This document shows, one piece after another, positions 8,262 to 16,922 of a stretch of 16,922 bases of DNA. Origin of the DNA: Asterionellopsis glacialis (taxonomy: Eukaryota > Bacillariophyta > Plagiogrammaphyceae > Rhaphoneidales > Asterionellopsidaceae); the NCBI GenBank assembly GCA_014885115.2, contig WKLE02004844.1, positions 1 through 16,922 of the forward strand, in the 5' to 3' direction. The notes under the pieces are model-generated. The model searched no databases. It had not been told where the DNA came from and saw only the letters and a program-made list of their open reading frames with translations. The translations under genes were made by a program, and so were the position numbers. Position 1 is the first letter of the stretch; the number at the start of each line of letters is the position of its first letter.

Positions 8262-8763
8262 TTACCGCTGACCACCCATGGCAGCTTGCATCTCCATCAT
8301 GTTCTTTTGCTGTGCTGCCTGTTCTTCATTAGCCTTTTGTAAGACGATACCAATTTTTTCTTGGGCCTCCAAATATTTACCAACACAACGATCTGAACAA
8401 CTCATTTCACCCAAGGCTAGGTCTGGTTCACGGTGTCGACGTGAGGCACACTTGGTAAAGCATGATTTTGATATTTTGTTGAACAAATCTGTATACATTT
8501 CCATTTCAGTTTTCGCTACATATATTTATTATAATATGCACCGTGGAGTTTATACATAAACAAACAAGTAAAGATTCGTTAGATATTTTTTTAAAAATGA
8601 TAAGTGTAAATGGATGCAAGGTAACATTGTACGGGGAATCATTCTTGATTAACATTCTTTAATATTTTTCTCCGACAACATCTTCCAACTTTCAAGGAAA
8701 CTTACCTGCAAAGAGCGGATCTGGTCCGGTGGGTTGTTCTTGTTTCTTTCCAAACAAATCCAT
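8262..8763 (-). CDS. TIM10: TIM10, small Tim chaperone of the mitochondrial intermembrane space
   Basis: Small Tim proteins form hexameric chaperones (Tim9-Tim10) that guide hydrophobic carriers and beta-barrel precursors across the intermembrane space. Two exons on the minus strand, 8763-8706 (58 nt) and 8515-8262 (254 nt), join across a 190-nt intron (GTAAGT at 8705, TAG ending at 8516) to give 103 residues. The twin CX3C signature is present: CFTKC at 38-42 and CSDRC at 59-63, sixteen residues apart, forming the two disulfides imported through the Mia40 pathway. The segment AAKTEMEMYTDLFNKISKSC matches yeast Tim10 (AEAELDLVTDMFNKLVNNC), which favours TIM10 over TIM9, 8 or 13. The N-terminal exon (MDLFGKKQEQPTGPDPLFA) carries no presequence, as expected. 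The gene is divergent from the MDC1-like gene. Intron placement rests on phase, splice sites and homology across the junction. Confidence 0.93.
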
Positions 8764-9564
8764 TTTAGCAAGGGTAGGTCGTCAAAGGTGTTGTGAGGCA
8801 CGGAATGCAAAACAAAATCAATTTAGGTAGAAGAATGAAAGAGTTTCAATCTCGGCTGTACGTTATGTTGACAACCCAGTGAACGAATGATGTTGGATGC
8901 TGGTAAGGCATGCAGTTGTAAAAACATATTTTGAGTCTGCCTGCTGGGTATTCGTACTTGCTTTGGTGGTTTGATTGCAAGGTTCGTTCTGTTCCTCGGG
9001 CGCAGGACACACGACGGAGGGAGAACACAAAAAGGTTCTGAGCTTTGTACAAAGCATCACGCGCGCAATCTCATGCACCCTCATCAGTTTTTTCAGACCG
9101 AATACTATCTTGTACGTAGAGTTTAGAGTGTACATGATTTGACGCCAAACATAAATAACTCGACACAAACATTTAGGTGTACCTTAGTTTGTCAATTTTA
9201 AAAATAATTCTTTTCAAATTGATAATAATATTACAACAATAATGGATTTCTTAAAATCATACTAATTAATACAAATAAAAACTACCGTAACCCTATGTAA
9301 TCCCATCTCCCATGCTTTTGCACCATATTTTAGCTGCATCATCTTGGTAGTATCACCATCTCATCAAACGAGAGACGAGAGTTGGGCACATATCATCATT
9401 TGCCACATATCTCTACAACTGTGTGATGCCTAACCATCTGAATGTCGTATTCAAGAATCGCACATAAGGAGCAACGAAGGATAGCGCAAAAAAGGTAGTC
9501 GTACTGCAGTGAAAGAGACTGACTGAAAGTGGAATATTTCTTGAGGAAGAATCGCAAGAGAAAC

Positions 9565-9602
<38 letters not shown>

Positions 9603-9645
9603 TGTTTGACTGACTTTGTGTATAGTGTATCTACTTTAGCTAACG
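8764..9645. other. Divergent promoter region between TIM10 and the MDC1-like gene
   Basis: Both flanking genes start here and point away from each other, so the 882 bases should hold both promoters and leaders. The middle (about 9180-9300) is AT-rich. Near the right end a (GA)15 tract lies 46 bases before the MDC1-like ATG. Two overlapping minus-strand open frames at 8846-9168 show no recognisable protein. Confidence 0.55.
9569..9599. repeat. (GA)n microsatellite in the 5' leader/promoter of the MDC1-like gene
   Basis: About 15 uninterrupted GA dinucleotides, 31 bases in all, end 46 bases before the ATG at 9646. GA tracts near start sites can act as regulatory sequence in some eukaryotes; here the position is seen and the role is not known. 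The tract is expected to vary in length between strains. Confidence 0.9.
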
Positions 9646-12600
9646 ATGGAACAATCACAGCAAGCCGAACGTAATGGCACAATGGCGACGTCTCACAACA
9701 ATTCTCGTAAACTTTTGGATCCACCACCACCTCCATCGCCTTCGAAGGGAACAGCAACAAACACTGCTGTTGCTTCCGCACCACCACCACCTCCTCCTCC
9801 TCACGCTGTAACGAATACAGGAACCACAACAACTTCACCTCAAGCTGTAAATACTGCTGTTGCACACCCTCATGCCTCCATCGTACCTAGAACACACGAA
9901 CAACAGCAACACAGTGATGATTCCAAGGAACGACAGTATGAACATGAATTGATTCCAGTAGCTGTAGAAGATTGTAGGAAGGCACAAATAACATTAGCTG
10001 ATGCAGCATCACCATTGGGAGGACCTATGAAATTACAACAGGGTGAAAACTGGCTGCGGTTAGAACGTAGTGGTAACAACAACAACAACAACAACAGCAA
10101 GGTCGTCGTCAGCAGTAGTGGTGAAAAGGATAGTAAACACAACACCGCTGGAGGTAGTAGTGGTGGAGTAATCCCATCGATTGCGGCATATAGGGATTTG
10201 CCCAGCGAGGATTGCTATTTGTGTATTGATGTTGATACACAATTTGCATCCATCAAAGATATGAGACCAAGGAGAGATTCAGATGACATACACCCGTCAC
10301 CACCACCCAAAGAAGAAACATCTCAAATGTATTTAGCACGACGAAAACGTAAACGTGATATGGTGGGAACATTTTTACCCGATGATCATGACCAAGAAGT
10401 AGGAGGACAGGGACAAGCACCAGAAGGATCTGATGTAGGTGGGTATGATACTGATGATGAAAATGATCATGAAGATTATGGTGGTGTTCGGAGAAAGCGT
10501 CCTACCAAATACCATCCATTAGAACCTCTGAAAAGACGACAATTGAAAATATTACATAAGGGTGATCGAATTGTGATGCGTAATACAACTGCTGCTACAA
10601 GCACATCCAACCATCATTCAAACCACAAAAGTAGTCACAAACGAAATGCCCCCATTCATTTAGCACTAGAATATCGACGACAACACCAAATTTTGTACAG
10701 TCCCATGAATTGGGATTCAAAGCGTGTACCTTTTCATCATGCTGCTGGTGCTGGTGTACTTGCAGTGGGTAGGAATGCTGGCGCTGATCTAGAAAATGTA
10801 GTACCAGGTAGTGGTGGCATAGCGCACTTGACACATACACCACCAGTATCTTTTCATCATCCGCAAAATAAGGCAGTGGCACACCATCCTGGTGGAGCAA
10901 ACAACGTTAAGCTTATCAAACCTCGACCATCGATCAATGATTCGGGATATCAGCAAGAATCTGGATCAGCAAGTTTAAGTGCTAGTACAAGTGCTGCAGT
11001 TATTGCAGGAACAGAATTATCAGCCAATAAAAAACCTCCAATTGAAGAAAAATTCAGTACTTTGCCAGAACAAACAAGATCATTAGATGATGAATTAACA
11101 GATGAGCGATCGTACCTTACTGGAGAGGTTTTGGTTGGGGAGCAGGGTTATGTATCTGCCATTACTGGAGACGAAGATCCAGATGTAGCTGCTATGCGAA
11201 AAGCAAAACTACATAAACAACAAAGAGCAGTGAATGGGGAGAAGGCGTCTTCAGTTGAAGCAGTAAATAAGACAACAACTACTAGGCAAGAAGATGAAAA
11301 CCAACGAAAAGGGCAAAAACCACAGGAGCCGCATGAAGAAGAAGGCTCACCTAAACAGACGGCTGCAGTCTCACCGGCAGCCCCCGTAGCTGCCACAACC
11401 ACCACTGCTGCAACTACTCCTGCTACTGATAAGAAGACTGCAGAGGTGAGAGCAGAATGGAGCGACGTGCCCAGTGAGGCTGCAGTATCACCACCAAAGG
11501 TAGATAAGAAAGAAAATCCACCCAAACCGGAACCAAAGACGGATAGTAGTCCTTTGCAAAACGAAGATAAGCAAGCGGATTCACCAGGTCATGATATAGA
11601 TCACTGTTCTAGTCATTCTGAAACAACAGAAGATGCGGGAGAACCCACTCAAGTATTTCCAATGCCAGTCCAATTAACGACACAGCAAAGTGCGGATGAG
11701 AAAGATGACGATTCTTCAACAACATTGGGATCAGGTGGTGACAAATCAGCCACGAATATGGATATGGATGCACCGACTCAAAGAGACCCATACGATCAAC
11801 CAACTCAGGCATTGATTTTGCCAGATGTAGCTCGTGCTGAGGACGCACTAGACCATACTTCGTCCATTAATGTAGAAGTAGAGTCATATAATAAGGAGCC
11901 GCTGGATGAAGACGTTCCCGATACGGCACCAGGCGTGCATGACGACAATGACACTAATACTGGCGAAGATGCTGACAATGATAGCAATAATTCGGATTCT
12001 GACCATTCTGCACCACTCCTCGACGATACACAGTATGCATATGAATCACAAACTGGTGATGGACGCAGTACACCCGTATTGACCTCAAGAACTAATACAA
12101 AAAGAGATCAGGATTTGGCCAGACCTGACGAATTTAATTCACCTTCTCATGGAAATGAAGGGTTTGATTATGGAAGTGATGGAGCTGAAGCTAACGATGA
12201 TGGCCAAGGTGCCCCTGTTAACGAACAAGTAGTAGGAGGAGCTCTTTATGACAGCGATGTGCATCGTGTTTCTAGCGGTGCTATAATGACTGGGCCTGTT
12301 GGTACAGCTGGTAGGATGAATGGCGCGTCTCCTCATGACAGCGATGTGCATCGTGTTTCTAGCGGTGCTATAATGACTGGGCCTGTTGGTACAGCTGGTA
12401 GGATGAATTGCGCGTCTCCTCATATGGAAATGCTACCACCTCATCTGAAGCAAACACCTCAACAACTTAATCCAGTTGATCTTGCAAAACAAGACAGTGA
12501 ACAGAAGTTTTCGGAAAAGGCTCCTTCATCTGAAACAGCGTCTGTTACCAACGTGGATCCTGTGACGAAAGGCATCAAGGACGAGGAGATTCGATCGAGT

Positions 12601-14121
12601 AGCAGTGCAGAGAAGGGCGCAGTTGTGCCTTCAACAAAGTATGATGGTGATGTTAGCAGTAAGTCATCCGAATCAAGTGCTGAATTGGATAGACAAAGCT
12701 CTTCCATAGCTCCAAAAGTAAGGAGCGCGTCTCCATCATTGAAATCTGTCGATGGTACTGACGACCCCATGGATATATCTGGTACCGACGAGAAGAATGG
12801 ATCAAAAGATAACCAATCAACAGGGAGACAGGAAACTAAGAAAAAATCCGGTAAAACTGAAATTGCAAGCGTATTAGATGTTGAAACATCAGAAGCAGAC
12901 AAACCTAGCGACCATTTGAGCTCTTCAACGACACCAATAGTTAAGTCTATTGATGTTGGCGAGGAGAATATCCAGGCCTCTTCTCCACCTGTAAACAATG
13001 AATTGTCCGAAATCGAAAAGATCGCAGATGAAGCAGGCGACTCTTCCCATAAGATATCATCTGACCAAACCAATGATTTTGACCGAGCAAACTGTTTAGA
13101 AACGTCTAATGGGAACTCAACAACGCGAGAATCTATGGCTCCTGTTTCAACTGATACGCCGAACAATGGAGTCACGAGGTCGTTGCCTCAGGAGGCCAAA
13201 AATATCTCAGGAGAATCAAAAAATCTGGCGAAAGCTTCGCTCAAGCGTGAACCGAAAAGTTCATCGAAAGCGAAAAAGAGAGGAAGGTCACCAATTCCAA
13301 CATCGCCGCCACCATCAACACGAAAACGAGCTAGACTCACTCCAGCAGAAAGTATGCCAATTAAAAGCACACCAAACGACGGCCGTCCTCGTCTTATGAT
13401 AACAGGAGTTAAAACAGGCCCTAGAATTCAACAGGTAAGACTAGTCTGGTGAAGGTGTTTTTGTTTCAAATAATCTATATTTCTCATACTAAATCTCGTT
13501 GTTACTCTGTTACAGATGATTGAACAAATTGGAGGGGTTCTGCTAGATTCAGTTGAAGAAGCAATCAACGCTACATACGTGATTGCTGGCGATGACAATA
13601 GCACACTACGACGTACGCCCAAACTCATGATCGGTTTGTGTAGGACATCAAATATTGTTCATATGGACTGGCTGAAAAAGTCAGCCCGAGCGGGAGAAAT
13701 ATTGGACTGCAATGACTACTTGCTCGTCAATGATACTGCTGCAGAAAAGAAATTAGGTTTTTCAATGAAGCAAACGCTAGCAAGTGGTGAGCGTCTACGT
13801 CAAAGAGGCAAGTACCTTCTTGATGGGTGGTCGGTGTATGTTTGCAAAGGTGTTGCGGGAAACAAAGCTCCACCAGAGAAAGAAATGCGCTTGATTGTAG
13901 AAGCAGCCAATGGGGTTTGGTTGTCATCTATATCAGCATCGAAACTGAAAACCATGGATGCTTCTAGAATTATTTTGATTACCAGTGACCCACCCGGCAA
14001 AACGCAGCTGTCCGCAAAGGATGTTAAAAATGCGTTAAAGTTGGGTGCCCAAAGGTTTACAACATCGTGGCTATTTCACTGCATGATTTCGCAAGAACTC
14101 TCTGGCCTAGACGACGAATAA
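9646..14121 (+). CDS. MDC1-like DNA-damage mediator: disordered N-terminus plus C-terminal tandem BRCT
   Basis: Two exons, 9646-13434 and 13516-14121, flank an 81-nt intron (GTAAGA...TACAG, branch-like TACTAAA) and encode 1464 residues. The ATG is the first after an in-frame TAG at 9637. Residues 1 to about 1245 are disordered: Pro runs (26-30, 46-52), Asn run (144-150), basic NLS-like clusters (RRKRKR 232-237, RRKR 282-285) and many Ser/Asp/Thr. BRCT1 begins RPRLMITG at 1247 and has its Trp at 1315 (HMDW); BRCT2 ends with SWLFHCM (Trp 1448). The linker and second domain (DYLLVNDTAAEKKLGFS, YLLDGWSVYV) resemble the tandem BRCTs of MDC1/PTIP. T1253-G1254 and R1296-T1297-P1298-K1299 match MDC1 T1898-G1899 and R1933-T-V-K1936, which hold the phospho-serine and C-terminal carboxylate of gamma-H2A.X. 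A nuclear damage adaptor is inferred. There is no N-terminal FHA domain, unlike vertebrate MDC1. PTIP- or BRC1-like orthology is the alternative. Confidence 0.88.
12248..12421. repeat. 87-bp in-frame tandem duplication within the MDC1-like coding sequence
   Basis: Copy 1 (12248-12334) and copy 2 (12335-12421) differ at a single base (AATGGC against AATTGC, changing Gly to Cys), so 86 of 87 bases agree. The unit encodes 29 residues including SDVHRVSSGAIMTGPVG, keeps the frame, and falls in the disordered part of the protein near residues 868-925. Near identity, with synonymous sites also unchanged, points to a very recent duplication. Confidence 0.97.
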
Positions 14122-14446
14122 AGGTATCCTTGGTAAACTTTGAAAAATTGCATTGTCTGCGTTACCGCGAAAAATCTAAGCACTGAACACTTTATCAAAA
14201 ACAACTATCAAGGAGTCTCACAATTAAAGGTTGTCTCAGCTTAGATTTTTAGGGAGAAATAATTGGGCAGATCGGGTCGACCCTAGCTTTTGTCTCGCAT
14301 TTTTAAATTTTGCTTGACTATTTTTCAAACGATTTGATTAACTTTAAAATTCAACATCTAATAAGCACATGTACAAACTGCAAACTAGTTTGTCTATACT
14401 AGCATGGTCCTACCGTACTCGTTTGGGACTGATCTATCTTTGCCAC
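14122..14446. other. Convergent 3' region between the MDC1-like and TMTC genes
   Basis: Both neighbours end here tail-to-tail, so this should hold two 3' UTRs. AATAAA at 14118-14123 overlaps the MDC1-like stop codon but is too close to serve obviously as its poly(A) signal. The main structure is the inverted repeat at 14170-14250. No gene is seen. Confidence 0.6.
14170..14250. repeat. 12-bp perfect inverted repeat between convergent genes
   Basis: AAAAATCTAAGC (14170-14181) and GCTTAGATTTTT (14239-14250) are exact reverse complements with a 57-nt spacer; ACAAC (14201-14205) and GTTGT (14230-14234) could pair inside it. The structure begins 48 bases after the MDC1-like stop codon and reads the same on both strands, so it could form in the 3' UTR of either transcript. 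A role in 3'-end formation is inferred only. Confidence 0.6.
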
Positions 14447-16762
14447 CTACGTGGATTGTGCAGATGCTATCAAAAGCTCAATAGCATACTGAACTCTTTG
14501 CCACTTGTCAGAATCTGCTGGGCGAAAATTTGAGTGGGATAAGATCGCTTTCACTGCATCCAGTGCATCAGCTCCATACTTCTGTGCAGCATTGGCATCA
14601 TTAGCAACAACACCAGAGAGTTCCCTCATGAGAATGCCGTAATTCTGCACATGGATAAATTCCACTTCTTCCTCAGACCCAATATGTTTGTGGCGTTCAA
14701 AGCACTTTTTGAAGTTTTCATGTGCACTCTCTTGTTGTTTTAGCAATGCAAGCGTCATAGCATACTCACAATAGAGACCATAATGCGCTTTGTCCATAGT
14801 GTCGTACTCAACTGCAGTTTTGAAAATATCTGCGGCTTCATTCAGGAGATCCATATCTTTATTGGGATGCCCCTTTCGCATCAGAGCAGTAGCTTTCGTC
14901 GAAAGGATATCGTAGGGCTCTGCCACGTTTTCAATTCCTGGCTCCAAAAGCATGTCAACGTATTCTAGAGCCTCAGTCAAGTTAGCACCCTCTGGCCACT
15001 TTTGTGTACGAGTCTTGGACGCAGCCATTTGGGCAAGACCAATCGTGTACGGCCCCTTTGTCAATAGATGCTTATTATTTTGCGTAATTTCATATGCAGT
15101 CTTTGCCGCGTTGAAAATTCCAGCTTCTGATGCAATCTTGCGGCTTGCACCCTTCCCGATCATATAATTCAGTTTGAGCGATCCTGGGTACGCCATAATG
15201 TCAGCCTTATACAGACTTTCAGAATTTGTCCATTGGGGGACACGGGCCAGAGTTTTAAGTCCCTGCCATGCAACAATTCCAGTGAGTATTATTCCCAGGT
15301 TACTAGAAGAGAGATTGTGGATCTTTTTGGCGTGCATGCCAACAAGTTGGCAGAGAAGCATCGCCACTCCGACGCTTGGCATGAAGAGAAGACGTTCGGC
15401 AAGTACCGTACCGATGTCGACTATATGGGATGCAGGAATCAGTGGTGCAAATGTCCATCCGAAAGCGAGAAGTAGTGTCACGTCACCTGTTTTGTGGACT
15501 CTAACCAACCCCATAATTGCCCACGCAAGTACGATGCAGACCACAAATACAACTGTAACAATTTCGAAGGAAACCCAGCTGGACACGATTGGGATAACCC
15601 CTAAACTATAGTCACAGGAAAGCTTACTAAACGGCCAGACGAGAAGCAGAAAGTACCTTGCTTGTATAAATAATGCCGTGCGTAATTTGTCAAATGGCTG
15701 AAGGTGTTGTAGAAAGTTGTCGAATAATTTCAAATTTGATATACCCATTGCATTTGTATTGGCAAACAATGCAGCACGGAATGAAATGTAACCAGCCGAT
15801 ACACATCCCATACATGCTGCTCGGAAGAGTGCCCCCGCAAGCGAGGGCTTTCCCTTCGTGGTGGATGGAGCGAGCAAAGCGGCAATTAAATCCGCGACTC
15901 CCAACACAATAGGCATTACTACAGCTGTCTCCTTACAAAGACATGCAGCACCTAGACAAATAATTGCCCCCACGATATTAGAAAAATAGACTTTTTGAGC
16001 GACAATACAGAACAAACCAGCAAGGATTTCTGCACGTCCCACTATTTGAGCAACTGCCTCGGTATGGATTGGATGACCTACAAACCATAGGCAAACCACA
16101 AGTAGGACCAAGTATTTGTTCTTTACCGGTGCATCCACGTCTGATGGAAGAGCATTCGCAAGAACTTGAACCGTTACCCAGCATGTAAGAACGTAAAGAA
16201 GTGTATTGGACAGATGGAATATCCATGCCCCAGAAGAAACCATTGCATCTAATCGAAACGAAGCGATAACTAATGGACGGTAACTCTTATGTGTGTGTGG
16301 ATCATCAAGATCTGTTCCCCAAAAGTCTAGTGTTTCAAAAGCAAAATTTTGATATAATAATGAGAGACAAGAGTCACCAAACATCATTTAGGAATGTAAA
16401 CAAACTATTTTTTCTTTCTTATTCCCTTTTTTTCCTCTTTACGTACCGTGATGCCAAATATCTGCAAATGGAGACATCCTTCCATCTCCTCTTTGATCGA
16501 GAACATCTCGATTTAGTCGAACGGCAGGTCCATCATCGTATGGAAATTCACATAAGAGAGAGTTGGAATACAAAAGAAATGCAACAGCAGCGCAAATTTT
16601 CGCTATACTCTCTACATCCACATTGTTTCCGGAGGAGAAAGAACTTTTCTTCAACTCTTGAATATTATCAAAGTCAAAGTCATCTCCGTCGTTGTTGTCA
16701 TTCTGACCGTTCGAGTTCTTATTTTTGCCATGGTGTTTTTTGTTTCCCTTTTTCTTTGCCAT
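14447..16762 (-). CDS. TMTC-family ER O-mannosyltransferase (DUF1736 plus TPR)
   Basis: TMTC proteins are multi-spanning ER glycosyltransferases (GT-C fold) that in animals O-mannosylate cadherin-type domains; the substrate in an alga is unknown. Two exons, 16762-16447 and 16326-14447, join across a 120-nt intron (GTACGT...CTAG) to give 731 residues. The junction restores the family motif IWHH|DFWGT; reading exon 2 back to its own ATG at 16387 would lose this. The start is MAKKK at 16762; an upstream in-frame TTG at 16783 is not used. In order: a Lys/Asn-rich cytosolic tail, first membrane segment (about 52-70), the luminal acidic pair in FPYDDGPAVRLNRDV (73-87), HKSYRPL (118-124), HPIHTEAVAQIVGRAEIL (190-207), further membrane segments, and the DUF1736 signature VWPFSKLSCDYS (335-346). 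From about 410 to the end is a soluble helical region resembling degenerate TPRs. It is shorter than animal TMTCs, which carry more TPRs. Confidence 0.92.
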
Positions 16763-16883
16763 GATGTGACTTTTTAAATCCAACTGATGAAATGAACGAG
16801 TAAGATATTATTTTAATGTTGATGATGTGTGTGTTAAGATTATTGTTTTGAGGTCTTGTATTCCAGATAAGATTGAAGACAAT

Positions 16884-16922
16884 ATGGTTCTCAAGAAGAA
16901 GAAAGATGATCAACTGGTGGGG
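16884..16922 (+). CDS. Start of a divergent gene, cut by the window end
   Basis: ATG at 16884 opens a frame that stays open to the last base: 13 codons, MVLKKKKDDQLVG. It is divergent from the TMTC gene with 121 bases between the two ATGs, which would be a compact shared promoter. Nothing more can be said about function from 13 residues. A CCAG at 16863-16866 after a T-rich stretch could be a 3' splice site, so an upstream exon is not excluded. A chance frame is possible. Confidence 0.4.
   Translation, partial: MVLKKKKDDQLVG

Noticed and set aside
12459..13175. 238-codon minus-strand open frame inside the MDC1-like gene
   Set aside because: It is antisense to a well supported exon; the Ser-rich translation is the mirror of acidic, Ser-rich coding sequence on the other strand.
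15174..15611. 145-codon plus-strand open frame inside TMTC
   Set aside because: Antisense shadow of a strongly supported membrane-enzyme exon.
16720..16783. Longer TMTC N-terminus beginning MDLKSHI at 16783
   Set aside because: That first codon is TTG; the first ATG is at 16762, giving MAKKK, which is the expected eukaryotic start.

Overview
This is a gene-dense stretch of eukaryotic nuclear DNA, most likely from a diatom or a related photosynthetic stramenopile. Five spliceosomal introns with GT-AG ends (81 to 190 nt) can be placed by protein homology. The mTERF protein has an ASAFAP-like bipartite plastid-targeting N-terminus. The left edge carries a reverse transcriptase with a trailing zinc finger of a kind I recall from microalgal genomes. 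The species cannot be fixed from the sequence alone.

Layout, left to right. 1-597 (-): the 5'-truncated end of a non-LTR-type reverse transcriptase, GC-rich against its surroundings. 598-2271: AT-rich intergenic DNA unusually dense in GTAC-centred words. 2272-3462 (+): a single-exon basic, disordered 396-residue protein I do not recognise. 3463-4549: intergenic, with a perfect hairpin just after that gene and a 16-bp inverted repeat before the next. 4550-5136 (+): three-exon ENY2/Sus1 with an 11-nt first exon. 5262-7322 (-): intronless mTERF protein, tail-to-tail with ENY2. 7518-7625 (+): an uncertain 35-codon ORF. 8262-8763 (-): two-exon TIM10. 9646-14121 (+): two-exon 1464-residue protein with a long disordered N-terminus and a C-terminal tandem BRCT pair resembling MDC1. 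14447-16762 (-): two-exon TMTC-family O-mannosyltransferase. 16884-16922 (+): the first 13 codons of a divergent gene cut by the window end.

The genes look like independent housekeeping loci and not a pathway cluster: mRNA export/SAGA (ENY2), organelle gene expression (mTERF), mitochondrial import (TIM10), DNA-damage signalling (MDC1-like) and ER protein glycosylation (TMTC). Pairs are convergent (ENY2/mTERF, MDC1-like/TMTC) or divergent (TIM10/MDC1-like, TMTC/right-edge gene), so promoters are probably shared in places.

The most interesting item is the MDC1-like protein. It keeps the residues by which MDC1 reads the phosphorylated H2A.X tail (T-G and R-T-x-K), has a TQxF motif like those MDC1 uses to recruit RNF8, and contains a very recent 87-bp internal duplication. 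No CRISPR array, rRNA or convincing tRNA was seen.
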